NCBI RefSeq assembly: GCF_034718895.1
Contig: NZ_JAYERP010000001.1
Span: forward strand, 3,788,501 to 3,852,500
Direction: 5' to 3'
Length of the DNA: 64,000 nt
DNA from: Paenibacillus phoenicis
GTDB taxonomy: Bacteria; Bacillota; Bacilli; Paenibacillales; Paenibacillaceae
Within the stretch, counting starts at the first letter, position 1. Every line of letters starts with the position of its first letter. Shown in pieces: positions 25,786-33,756 of this stretch. The position numbers and the translations under genes were made by a program. The notes beneath the pieces were generated by a model. That model saw only the letters and a list, made by a program, of their open reading frames with translations. It was not told the origin of the DNA and made no database searches.

Positions 25786-25968
25786 TAACGCTTGTCAGAG
25801 CGCTTATTTGGGCCAAATGAGGGGGATTTCAATTCTAACACTTGTTAGCGAGCTTATTGGCATCAAATGGCCTCGTTTCGGGGGCGAAACAGGAAAATAA
25901 GCTCTCTCATAAGCGTTACATTTTGAAAATCCCCATTTTGGGCCCAATAGCGTTGCTGGTAAGCGTTA
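25786..25968. repeat. Four-site dyad element, copy C (183 bp)
   Basis: A near-identical direct duplicate of the element at 25050, same length and site positions, with scattered differences (for example TAACACTTGTTAGCG against TAACGCTTGTCAGCG in the second site). Flanks are shared too: TTTCGCCTGCGGACTCCGG before and GAGGTTCGTTTCGCC after. It ends 64 bp from the 3' end of the convergent hydF. Confidence 0.85.
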
Positions 25969-26031
25969 GAGGTTCGTTTCGCCTCAACAGCCATCACCGG
26001 AGCCGATCAGATCACAGGAGCCGAGTTTCTC

Positions 26032-27294
26032 TCACTGCGACTGAGACCCCCGAGCCGCCTCATCCCACGCCATCATGGCGGAGGGGAAGAGCTCGATCGC
26101 GCGAGGGAACACGCCGTGAAGGTAGGCGATTAGCACGCCGTAGTTGACGATCGGGACGCCGGCCGCTTTGGCTTCGCCGAGGCGGTGCAGCATGGCGCGG
26201 CGGTTGAGCATGCAGGCGCCGCAATGCACGATCAGCGCGTAGCGGGACAGGTTCGGCGGGTAGCTGTAGCCGGAGACGTGCTCGATCTGCAGCTGCTTGC
26301 CCGTGGTTTGGCGCAGCCAGCGGGGGATTTTGACGGTGCCGATGTCGTCGGACTGCTGATGGTGCGTGCAGGCTTCCGCGATCAGCACGCGGTCGCCGTC
26401 CTGCAGGTTCTCCACGGCCCGCGCGCCTCGGACGAGCTCATTTAGGTCGCCTTTATGGCGGGCGAACAGGATGGAGAACGAGGTCAGCGGCACGTCCCGC
26501 GGCGTATCGGCGGCGACCTTAAGGAAGACCTGCGAGTCGGTGATGACGAGCCGCGGCTTCGTCCCGAGCCGATCCAGCGTGGCCCGGAGCTCGTGCTCCT
26601 TCGTCACAACGGCGATGGCGTCGCTCTCGAGCAGGTCGCGGATCGTCTGCTGCTGCGGCAGGATCAGCCGGCCTTTGGGCGCGGCTTTGTCGATCGGCAC
26701 GACCAGCACGACCAGATCGCCCGGCGCCACGAGGTCGCCGACGAGCCGGAAGCGCTCCTCCTCGTGCGGAAGCGCCGCGACGATGGCCCGCTTCAGCTCC
26801 GGCACGCCGCTCCCGTCCAAAGCGCTGAATGCCACGCATTCCAGGGCAAGCTGGGCCTTCACCTCGGCAAGTACAGCCGCCCTCGCGTCCGTATCCAACA
26901 GCGCGTCGACTTTATTCACCACGCCTACGACAGGGATCTTCCGTTGCTTCAGTTCGGCCAACAGCTCCCGATAAAAATCATCGGGACCCGCCAACGCATC
27001 AATCACCAACAAGGCGAGGTCGGCGCGGTGGATCAGCTCCCGCGTTTTCTGCTTGCGCTGCTCGCCAAGCTCGCCTTCGTCGTCCAGCCCGGCGGTATCA
27101 ATCAGCACCACTGGTCCCAGCGGCAGCAGTTCCATCGCTTTGTACACCGGGTCGGTGGTTGTCCCCCTCACCGGCGAGACGACGGCAATCTCCTGCCCCG
27201 TTAAAGCGTTCACCACGCTGGACTTCCCCACATTCGTCCGGCCGAAGACGGCGATATGCGTCCGCTCCCCGCGCGGCGTTGCGTTCAGACTCAT
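26032..27294 (-). CDS. hydF: [FeFe]-hydrogenase maturase HydF (GTPase scaffold)
   Basis: HydF carries the assembled 2Fe precursor and delivers it to apo-HydA. The 420-residue protein has an N-terminal GTPase domain (P-loop GRTNVGKSSV about residues 18-27; DTAGLDDEGE; NKVD) and a C-terminal cluster-binding domain. The latter has CTHH and, further on, HCGAC, matching the family pattern CxH...HCxxC. It reads on the minus strand 15 nt after aspA, with which it must be co-transcribed, and converges on hydG. Its DNA is visibly GC-richer than the sporulation genes nearby. Confidence 0.96.
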   Translation of the reverse strand: MSLNATPRGERTHIAVFGRTNVGKSSVVNALTGQEIAVVSPVRGTTTDPVYKAMELLPLGPVVLIDTAGLDDEGELGEQRKQKTRELIHRADLALLVIDALAGPDDFYRELLAELKQRKIPVVGVVNKVDALLDTDARAAVLAEVKAQLALECVAFSALDGSGVPELKRAIVAALPHEEERFRLVGDLVAPGDLVVLVVPIDKAAPKGRLILPQQQTIRDLLESDAIAVVTKEHELRATLDRLGTKPRLVITDSQVFLKVAADTPRDVPLTSFSILFARHKGDLNELVRGARAVENLQDGDRVLIAEACTHHQQSDDIGTVKIPRWLRQTTGKQLQIEHVSGYSYPPNLSRYALIVHCGACMLNRRAMLHRLGEAKAAGVPIVNYGVLIAYLHGVFPRAIELFPSAMMAWDEAARGSQSQ

Positions 27295-27309
27295 CTAACC
27301 ATTCCCCCT

Positions 27310-28743
27310 CTATTCGCCGGGGATGCCCGGCTTCGTGACCTGCAGCGGATTCAGGATGGCGGCAGCGCGTTCGGCGGTCAGCCAGCCGCCGCTCACAGCG
27401 ACCTGCTCCACCGACAGCCCCTCGCGCCGGGCGATCCCGGCAATCTCGGCGGCCGCCTCGTAGCCGAGATGCGGGACCAGCGCGGCGGCCAGCACGGTGG
27501 AACGCCGCAGATGCTCGCGGCATACGCCCTCGTTGACGGCGATGCCGCGAATGCAGCGCTGCTCGAACAGCGGAACGGCCCGCCCCAGAATCTCCAGCGA
27601 TTCCAGCAGGGAATCGGCGATCAGCGGGCCGTACGCGTTCAGTTCGAGCTGGCCGCCGGCGGCGGCCCAAGTGGTCGCGGCATCGTTCGCGATCACCCGC
27701 ATGGCCGCTTGGCCGGCCATTTCCGCCATGACGGGGTTCACCTTCCCCGGCATGATCGACGAGCCGGCCTGGACGGCGGGCAGCGTGTATTCGCCGATGC
27801 CCCCGGCGGGGCCGGACGCCAGCAGCCGCAGGTCGCCGGCGATCTTGAACAACGTCACGGCTGCCGCTTTCAGCAGCCCGGACACCTCGACGAAGACGTC
27901 CATGTTCTGCGTCCCGTCCATCGGAAATTCGCTGCGCGCTAAGCCCAGCCCGGTCAACTCCTGCAGCGTGTCGGTGACCTGGAAGATGTAAGCCCGGGGC
28001 GCGTCCAACCCGGTGCCGATCGCCGTACCGCCGAGATGAATCTCGCGCAGCCGCTCCTCGGCTTTGTACAGCCGCCACCGGTCGCGGGCGACCGCCTTGG
28101 CGTAAGCACCAAAGCCCTGGCCGGCCATCATCGGCAGGGCGTCCATCAGCTGCGTGCGTCCGAGCTTCAGCACATCCGCGAATTCCCGCTCCTTCTCCTG
28201 CAGCGCCTCCTGCAGGGAGGCATAAGCGTCGCTGAGCGGGCGCAGCAGCCGGATCGCCGCGATTCGAAGCGCGGTGGGGTACACGTCGTTGGTCGATTGA
28301 CATCGGTTGACGTGGTCCAACGGATGGACAAGCTGGTAGTCGCCTTTTGTCCCTCCCAGCCGTTTAATCGCTAAATTGGCGATCACCTCGTTGACGTTCA
28401 TATGCGTGGACGTGCCCGCGCCGCCCTGCAGGGCATCAACCACGAATTGATCGACCAAGGCGCCCTCGGCAATCTTGTCGCACGCCCATTCAATCGCTTC
28501 CGCGACCTCAGCCGGGATTAGGCCCAGCTTGCCATTGACCCGCGCCGCCGCTTTCTTGACCACGGCGATCGCTTCGATCAGCCGGGGATGGGCTGGACGC
28601 CCGCTGACCGGAAAATTCTCCATCGCCCGCGCCGTATGAATGCCGTAATAGACTTCTGCCGGGATCGCTTTGGGGCCTAGCGCGTCGGTCTCCATGCGAT
28701 ATTTTTGATCGGAATCGGGTTCATTCGGAAATTCTTGACGCAT
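27310..28743 (-). CDS. aspA: Aspartate ammonia-lyase (aspartase)
   Basis: Deaminates L-aspartate to fumarate and ammonia. The 477-residue protein belongs to the fumarase/aspartase superfamily, with the signature GSSIMPGKVNPV (about residue 330) on the catalytic serine loop and HMNVNEVIAN, TNDVYPTALR typical of aspartases rather than class II fumarases. The start is fixed by GGAGG (28757-28753 on the minus strand). It is the first gene of an aspA-hydF pair that diverges from yabP. An ammonia source beside an H-cluster maturase is suggestive because the azadithiolate bridge needs nitrogen, but fumarate production for redox balance is an equally simple reason. Confidence 0.93.
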   Translation of the reverse strand: MRQEFPNEPDSDQKYRMETDALGPKAIPAEVYYGIHTARAMENFPVSGRPAHPRLIEAIAVVKKAAARVNGKLGLIPAEVAEAIEWACDKIAEGALVDQFVVDALQGGAGTSTHMNVNEVIANLAIKRLGGTKGDYQLVHPLDHVNRCQSTNDVYPTALRIAAIRLLRPLSDAYASLQEALQEKEREFADVLKLGRTQLMDALPMMAGQGFGAYAKAVARDRWRLYKAEERLREIHLGGTAIGTGLDAPRAYIFQVTDTLQELTGLGLARSEFPMDGTQNMDVFVEVSGLLKAAAVTLFKIAGDLRLLASGPAGGIGEYTLPAVQAGSSIMPGKVNPVMAEMAGQAAMRVIANDAATTWAAAGGQLELNAYGPLIADSLLESLEILGRAVPLFEQRCIRGIAVNEGVCREHLRRSTVLAAALVPHLGYEAAAEIAGIARREGLSVEQVAVSGGWLTAERAAAILNPLQVTKPGIPGE

Positions 28744-28902
28744 TCGGGTTCGCCTCCGACAAATGTCAATCTCTTCCTTTTCATCGTAGTTGAAAGCGAC
28801 TTCTCGAGACAGTAAAGAAGATCACGTGAAAGGCCGGAAGGAACTTGTTCTAAAGACGATTTTTCGTCCATAAGCTAGGGATAAGAAGGAGGGGTACATG
28901 CC

Positions 28903-29184
28903 ATGGTCGAACCAAATAAAGCCAAGCATCAGGAGCTGCATTTGCTAAATCGCAAGCTGTTGGACATTACGGGGGTCCTCAATGTGGAAAGCTTCGACAG
29001 CGAGGAGTTTTTGCTTCAAACCGAACTTGGTGCGATGACGATCCGAGGGCATAATTTACATATCAAAAACCTGAACCTGGAGCAGGGACTGGTCAGCATC
29101 GAAGGTACGGTAAACTCGCTTTCGTATTTGGATCCGGGGTCCAATTCGTCCAGTAAGGGCCTGCTCGGCAAGCTGTTCCGATGA
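28903..29184 (+). CDS. yabP: Sporulation protein YabP
   Basis: Small mother-cell protein needed for normal spore formation and found at the spore coat/outer membrane in B. subtilis. The 93-residue product matches the family in length and in the pattern KHQELHLLNRKLLDITGVLNVESFDSEEFLLQT followed by a beta-rich G-x-L-x-I-x-G segment. AAGGAGGGG precedes the ATG. Its stop overlaps the yabQ ATG (ATGA). This gene resumes the B. subtilis order interrupted by the hydrogenase island. Confidence 0.92.
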   Translation: MVEPNKAKHQELHLLNRKLLDITGVLNVESFDSEEFLLQTELGAMTIRGHNLHIKNLNLEQGLVSIEGTVNSLSYLDPGSNSSSKGLLGKLFR

Positions 29185-29768
29185 ATTTGGAGACACAATG
29201 GGCGACCCTGCTCTGGATGCTGGCATCCGGGGGGATCATGGGCATCGCCTTTGACAGCTATCGCGTCGTCTCGGGACAGCTCCGGTTTCCCCGCTGGAGT
29301 GTCCATGCCCTCGATTTGCTCTACTGGTTGGCTGCCGCCTTATTCGTCTTCCGCACGTTGTATCACAGCAACCAGGGGGAACTAAGGTTCTATGTTTTTT
29401 TAGGACTTTTTCTAGGTATTTGGATTTATTTTTTGTTCCTTAGTGTTCTCACCGAGCGTTTTGTGTTAATGTTAATGAGGATAGCTAACAAAATTTATCA
29501 TTTTATCGTACGAACGATTGAGATTTTCATCATCGCTCCGTTACAATGGCTGGTCAAAATGATCCGTGTTCTGCTCGGATTCGTTTGGATTGTGCTGCTG
29601 TTCCTAGGCCGGATCACCTTGTTGCCGATCTGGAAGCTGCTCGTATGGGTGCTTACACCTATATGGACAAGGCTTCGGATTCCGCAGGGGGTGGACAAGA
29701 TTCGGCGTTGGGCGGCTGTGTGGCGAGAGCGTGTTTTGCGTCTATTACGCTGGTTCTACAAAGAATAA
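29181..29768 (+). CDS. yabQ: Spore cortex biosynthesis membrane protein YabQ
   Basis: Polytopic membrane protein needed for spore cortex formation, located in the forespore outer membrane of B. subtilis. The 195-residue product has an N-terminal segment LASGGIMGIAFDSYRVV characteristic of the family, hydrophobic helices at about 5-22, 38-58, 68-88 and 120-150, and a basic tail. The 4-bp overlap with yabP shows translational coupling. Confidence 0.92.
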   Translation: MNLETQWATLLWMLASGGIMGIAFDSYRVVSGQLRFPRWSVHALDLLYWLAAALFVFRTLYHSNQGELRFYVFLGLFLGIWIYFLFLSVLTERFVLMLMRIANKIYHFIVRTIEIFIIAPLQWLVKMIRVLLGFVWIVLLFLGRITLLPIWKLLVWVLTPIWTRLRIPQGVDKIRRWAAVWRERVLRLLRWFYKE

Positions 29769-29785
29769 GGCTGGGAGGTGCCCTG

Positions 29786-30142
29786 GTGCGCGAAGTGTCG
29801 ACAAATCCGAAACCATCGAACAAAACTTCATCCTCCGGAAACGGATCTGCTTTCGCTAAGCGCAGGCTGCGGATCTGGATGGGATTTATGGTCCTGTTTT
29901 TAAGCTGGGCCGGATATACGTTCATTTCTCAAGCCGGGGAGATCGGCAGCAAATCGCTAGAGCTGGCGGAACGGCAAGCCGCCAAGGCAGCCAGTGAGCA
30001 GAGCTTGAACCAGCTCAAATATGAGATTGACCGTTTGAATGACCCCGAATACATTGGACAAATTGCCATGAAGAAATATGGTCTGTACAAACCGGGTGAA
30101 ATCCCTGTCCGGGTATCCGAGTCCGAAGCCGGAAATGACTGA
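29786..30142 (+). CDS. divIC: Septum formation protein DivIC (FtsB-like)
   Basis: Bitopic divisome protein that pairs with FtsL and DivIB. The frame is open back to 29546, but that part lies inside yabQ. GGGAGG at 29773-29778 points to GTG 29786, giving 118 residues: a basic cytoplasmic N-terminus, one membrane helix (IWMGFMVLFLSWAGYTFIS, about 32-50) and an extracellular coiled coil with LNDPEYIGQIAMKKYGLYKPGE, the family C-terminal signature. Position after yabPQ is conserved. Confidence 0.93.
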   Translation: MREVSTNPKPSNKTSSSGNGSAFAKRRLRIWMGFMVLFLSWAGYTFISQAGEIGSKSLELAERQAAKAASEQSLNQLKYEIDRLNDPEYIGQIAMKKYGLYKPGEIPVRVSESEAGND

Positions 30143-30172
30143 CCCCATGCGGGTTGACGGGACATCCGTCTG

Positions 30173-30201
30173 TTGACCTTGTTTCAGTCATTCGGTATAA
30201 T
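30173..30201 (+). promoter_or_regulatory. Sigma-A promoter of yabR
   Basis: TTGACC (30173-30178) and a perfect TATAAT (30196-30201) are separated by 17 nt, 66 bp before the yabR ATG. Confidence 0.88.
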
Positions 30202-30266
30202 CAAATCACCGCAGTCAAGATTTCGAGGCCTGGCTGTATATTTTTAAGGGAGGATCATTTTATTTT

Positions 30267-30737
30267 ATGGCAATTGAAGTGGGCACCAAGTTAGAAGGAA
30301 AAGTGACAGGCATCACGCATTTCGGAGCATTTGTGGATCTGTCAGGAGGTGTCACGGGTCTCGTTCATATTTCGGAGATCGCCGACAATTACGTGAAAGA
30401 CGTTAACGATCATCTGAAGATCGGCGATATGGTTACCGTAAAGGTAATCAATGTCGATAAGGACGGCAAGATCGGACTTTCCATCAAGCAGGCTGTTGAC
30501 AAACCGGCCGAAGCCAGACCGCCTCGTGCACCGAGAACGGACCGGCCAATCGGCGGAGACCGTCCTGGCGGCGGATTTAACCGGGACCGGGGAGGACGCT
30601 CTTTCAAGCCCCCAGCCAGCAAATCCTCATTCGAAGACAAAGTTTCTCGTTTCCTGAAGGACAGCGAGGAGCGCATTTCTTCGTTGAAGAAGAATACGGA
30701 AGGCAAACGCGGAGGTCGCGGAGCCAAACGAATGTAA
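30267..30737 (+). CDS. yabR: S1-domain RNA-binding protein YabR
   Basis: Single S1 domain (about residues 4-75: VGTKLEGKVTGITHFGAFVDL...GLVHISEIADNYV...KVINVDKDGKIGLSIKQA). A basic, Arg/Gly/Pro-rich disordered region (about 78-115) and a charged tail follow. It probably associates with ribosomes or RNA, like the B. subtilis YabR/GSP13 proteins. AAGGGAGGA precedes the ATG. It has its own sigma-A promoter and terminator, so it is a single-gene unit. Confidence 0.92.
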   Translation: MAIEVGTKLEGKVTGITHFGAFVDLSGGVTGLVHISEIADNYVKDVNDHLKIGDMVTVKVINVDKDGKIGLSIKQAVDKPAEARPPRAPRTDRPIGGDRPGGGFNRDRGGRSFKPPASKSSFEDKVSRFLKDSEERISSLKKNTEGKRGGRGAKRM

Positions 30738-30764
30738 TCCCTGAAAACTTAATTAATCAAACCC

Positions 30765-30798
30765 ACCGTAGGCGAATCGCTCGCCTGCGGTTTTTTGT
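30765..30798 (+). terminator. Terminator after yabR
   Basis: ACCGTAGGCGA pairs with TCGCCTGCGGT (one G-T pair), followed by TTTTTTGTTTTG. Confidence 0.9.
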
Positions 30799-31065
30799 TT
30801 TGTTTCGCGCTCCAATCTTCACAAGTTGACTTTTGCCTATGCGATAAAGCATGTTTTGTCGCCTCTGGGCTTTTTGCCGACAGGTTCTTACGGTTTTTTA
30901 CGAGGAGCGCGTTCAAATGGCCGTTGTTCGCAGAACAAGCCCGTGATTCCCCATGCGAACATAGAAACCCCTGATGCGGCTCATCGCTATGGGGGGCCTG
31001 TATTCGCGCGGTGTCGGCGTTCCCTCTCAATTTGTCGGAAATTTCTTTTGCACCGGCTCCGGTAT

Positions 31066-31098
31066 CTGACAAACTTTCCGGTTCTAGCCTCCTATAAT
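31066..31098 (+). promoter_or_regulatory. spoIIE promoter with 21-bp spacer (Spo0A-type)
   Basis: CTGACA (31066-31071) and TATAAT (31093-31098) are 21 nt apart, the abnormal spacing known for B. subtilis spoIIE and spoIIG promoters, which use sigma-A but need phosphorylated Spo0A. A Spo0A-box-like TGTCGGA lies at 31033-31039, and TGACAAA overlaps the -35. B. subtilis has tRNA genes between yabR and spoIIE; I find none here. The 398-bp gap otherwise looks empty. Confidence 0.75.
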
Positions 31099-31136
31099 GG
31101 GACATACCTTACTAATTTGGAAAAGGCGGTGCCAGG

Positions 31137-33644
31137 ATGTTGAATAAGTGGAATGTCACCCTGTTTCCAGGGATGAGAAAGGCGAAGGCATGGGACAAGG
31201 GAGCGTTGCGGAATATGCTGCTGGGCCAGCCAATCATCCAGCGGGCTGGGCGGCTGTTCGCGGTCAACAAGTGGACCGGACTGCTTCTTGCGATGAGCTT
31301 CCTGCTGGGCCGGGCGACGATCTTGGATGAGCTGGCTCCTTTTGCCGTCGCTTTCTTTGCGGTGATTCGATTTATGCGGCGGGATATCGCGTGGTTCGCA
31401 GGGGCGGCGATGGTCTGCGGAGCGCTGCTGACGCCGGGTGCGCATCTTCATGCCATGGAAATCGCCGTGGAGCTTTTGATCTTCGCTTTGCTGCAAAAGG
31501 GGCTGGAGTCTTTTGAACGGGCAGATCTCTCCTATGCGCCGATTATGGTGTTTACGAGTACGTTCTTCGTTGGGATGTTCGGGGCGGTGATTGGCCCTTC
31601 CCTGACTTGGTACGCACTCGCGATGACCGTGATGGATGCACTGCTCAGCTTCGTATTGACGCTTGTCTTCATTCAGGCGGTCCCGGTGTTTACCTACCGG
31701 AAGAAGCATTACCAGCTGCGCGGCGAGGAAATTTTATGCCTCGTGATCCTGCTGGCTTCAGTGATGACCGGAACGGTCGGGTGGGAGATTCAAGGGTTAT
31801 CGGCCGAGCACGTGCTGTCGAGGTACCTGATCCTGCTGTTCGCCTTGGCAGGCGGTGCACCTTTGGGAGCTTCGGTTGGCGTGATCACCGGATTGATCCT
31901 CAGCCTTGCAGATACGTCGGCCTTGTATCAAATGAGCTTGCTGGCGTTCTCCGGGATGCTGGCCGGGATGCTTCGGGAAGGGCGCAAAGGGGCGGTCGGA
32001 TTCGGCATGTTGCTCGGTTCGTCCATTCTGTCCATCTATATCGCCGGCCCGGCGGATGTGATGTCCTCCACTTGGGAGAGTTGCGCCGCAGTTCTGATCT
32101 TCCTGCTGACCCCCAAAAAGATGGTCCAAATTATTGCCAAATACGTACCCGGTACGCAGGAGCATGCCAAAACCCAGCATGAGTACGCCAAACGGGTACG
32201 CGATATTACGGCTGGCCGGGTGGCGCAGTTCTCCCAAGTCTTCAAGCAGCTGGCGCGAAGCTTCGGACAAGTGTCCAGCACCGGGGAAATCGCTAAGCGC
32301 GGCGAGGAGATCGACCATTTTATGAATGCGGTGACCCAGGGCGCTTGCGCTACCTGCTTCCGCAAGAATACGTGCTGGGACGGACGATTCTATCAAACGT
32401 ACAAGCTGATGACAGAAATGATGACCGCGATCGAGGAGAAGCCGGACATTACTGCGGACGAGTTGCCGGCAAGATGGTTGAAGATGTGCGCGAAGACCGA
32501 CCAGGTGCTGGATATTATGAAACACGAGTACGATCTGTATCAGCATGATCTGCATTGGAAACGGCAAATCTACGACAGCCGCCGGTTGGTGGCCGAACAG
32601 CTCTCGGGGGTCTCGCAGGTGATGGAGGATTTGGCCCGAGAGATCCAACGCGAAGGACAAGCCATGTATAAGCAGGAGGAGCAAATCCGCGAAGCGCTGG
32701 AGAAAATGGGCTTGTCCATTCATAGCATCGACATTGTGAGTCTGGACCACGGAAACGTAGAGATCGAAATCGTACATGCGTACACCCGCGGTTTCGATGA
32801 ATGCCGGAAGATTATTGCTCCGCTGCTGTCAGATATCCTCGGAGAGCATATCGCTGTAATGAATGAAGTCCATCATGGAGGAAAAGAAGGCCTGGCGACC
32901 GTCACCTTCGGCTCGGCGAAAGCGTTTGAGATTACGACCGGGGTCGCCGGCACCGCCAAAGGCGGAGACATGCTCTCGGGCGACAGCTTCAGTGCCAAGG
33001 AGCTGGGCAACGGCACGTTTGCTGTGGCGATCAGCGACGGGATGGGCAACGGGGAGCGGGCGCGGCTCGAGAGCAGTACGGCGCTGAACATCCTCGAACA
33101 GCTGTTGCAATCCGGCATGGAGGAGACGCTGGCGATTAAATCGGTGAACTCGATTCTGATGCTGCGTTCGCCCGATGAGGTGTACGCGACGGTGGATATG
33201 GCGCTGATTGATCAATATACGGCGCGGACGACGTTTATGAAGATCGGTTCCTCACCTAGCTTCATCAAGCGAGGTCAGGAGGTGATCCCGGTGACGGCCA
33301 GCAACCTGCCGATCGGCATCATCCAGGATATCGAGGTCGATCTGGTGTCCGTTCAGCTCTATCCGGGAGATACGCTGATCATGATGACGGACGGTATCTA
33401 TGATGCGCCGGGCCCCGCGGTCAACAAGGAGCTGTGGATCAAGCGGCTGATCCAGGAGATCCAGGCCGAGGATCCGCAGGAGATCGCCGATTGTCTGCTG
33501 GAGTCCGTCATCCGGTATCAGAAGAACGTCATTCACGATGATATGACCGTGGTTGTGGCAAATATCGACCATCTGCAGCCGGAGTGGGCAACGTTGCATA
33601 TCCCCGGCATCAGCCGACTGGAGCGGCCGCGCACCGTGAGTTAA
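31137..33644 (+). CDS. spoIIE: Stage II sporulation protein E (PP2C phosphatase)
   Basis: Membrane phosphatase that dephosphorylates SpoIIAA to activate sigma-F in the forespore and links to the polar divisome through FtsZ. The 835-residue protein has an N-terminal membrane domain of about ten helices (about 50-330), a central regulatory region (about 330-590) and a C-terminal PP2C domain from about 595. In it ISDGMGNGERA and MMTDGIYDAPG hold the metal-binding aspartates. Length and domains are normal. In B. subtilis yabS follows directly; here 7.6 kb of other genes intervene. Confidence 0.97.
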   Translation: MLNKWNVTLFPGMRKAKAWDKGALRNMLLGQPIIQRAGRLFAVNKWTGLLLAMSFLLGRATILDELAPFAVAFFAVIRFMRRDIAWFAGAAMVCGALLTPGAHLHAMEIAVELLIFALLQKGLESFERADLSYAPIMVFTSTFFVGMFGAVIGPSLTWYALAMTVMDALLSFVLTLVFIQAVPVFTYRKKHYQLRGEEILCLVILLASVMTGTVGWEIQGLSAEHVLSRYLILLFALAGGAPLGASVGVITGLILSLADTSALYQMSLLAFSGMLAGMLREGRKGAVGFGMLLGSSILSIYIAGPADVMSSTWESCAAVLIFLLTPKKMVQIIAKYVPGTQEHAKTQHEYAKRVRDITAGRVAQFSQVFKQLARSFGQVSSTGEIAKRGEEIDHFMNAVTQGACATCFRKNTCWDGRFYQTYKLMTEMMTAIEEKPDITADELPARWLKMCAKTDQVLDIMKHEYDLYQHDLHWKRQIYDSRRLVAEQLSGVSQVMEDLAREIQREGQAMYKQEEQIREALEKMGLSIHSIDIVSLDHGNVEIEIVHAYTRGFDECRKIIAPLLSDILGEHIAVMNEVHHGGKEGLATVTFGSAKAFEITTGVAGTAKGGDMLSGDSFSAKELGNGTFAVAISDGMGNGERARLESSTALNILEQLLQSGMEETLAIKSVNSILMLRSPDEVYATVDMALIDQYTARTTFMKIGSSPSFIKRGQEVIPVTASNLPIGIIQDIEVDLVSVQLYPGDTLIMMTDGIYDAPGPAVNKELWIKRLIQEIQAEDPQEIADCLLESVIRYQKNVIHDDMTVVVANIDHLQPEWATLHIPGISRLERPRTVS

Positions 33645-33654
33645 ACAGAGAGCT

Positions 33655-33682
33655 TGAGGTGAGAACCTCAGGTTCTTTTTTT
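33655..33682 (+). terminator. Terminator after spoIIE
   Basis: AGAACC 33662-33667 / GGTTCT 33671-33676 around TCA, then a T-run. An overlapping TGAGGT/ACCTCA stem (33655-33670) is mutually exclusive with it. Confidence 0.8.
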
Positions 33683-33756
33683 GGCGGAAAAATCTTGTTT
33701 TTCCTGAACTGGGGGAAAGCGCGTTATAATAGGGGGTGAGAAAGGGGAGTGGAATA

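Noticed and set aside
25050..25968. CRISPR array
   Set aside because: Repeats are inverted and of unequal spacing, or tandem without unique spacers; no cas genes are nearby.
25106..26147. Short frames inside the two 183-bp elements
   Set aside because: They arise from the conserved dyad sequence; both copies encode the same peptide only because the DNA is duplicated, and no ribosome binding site is present.
27098..28303. 401-residue minus-strand frame over aspA and hydF
   Set aside because: An alternative frame in GC-rich DNA; the aspA and hydF frames carry clear family motifs.
30800..31060. tRNA genes between yabR and spoIIE, as in B. subtilis
   Set aside because: No T-loop motif of the GGTTCGAATCC kind and no cloverleaf could be found.
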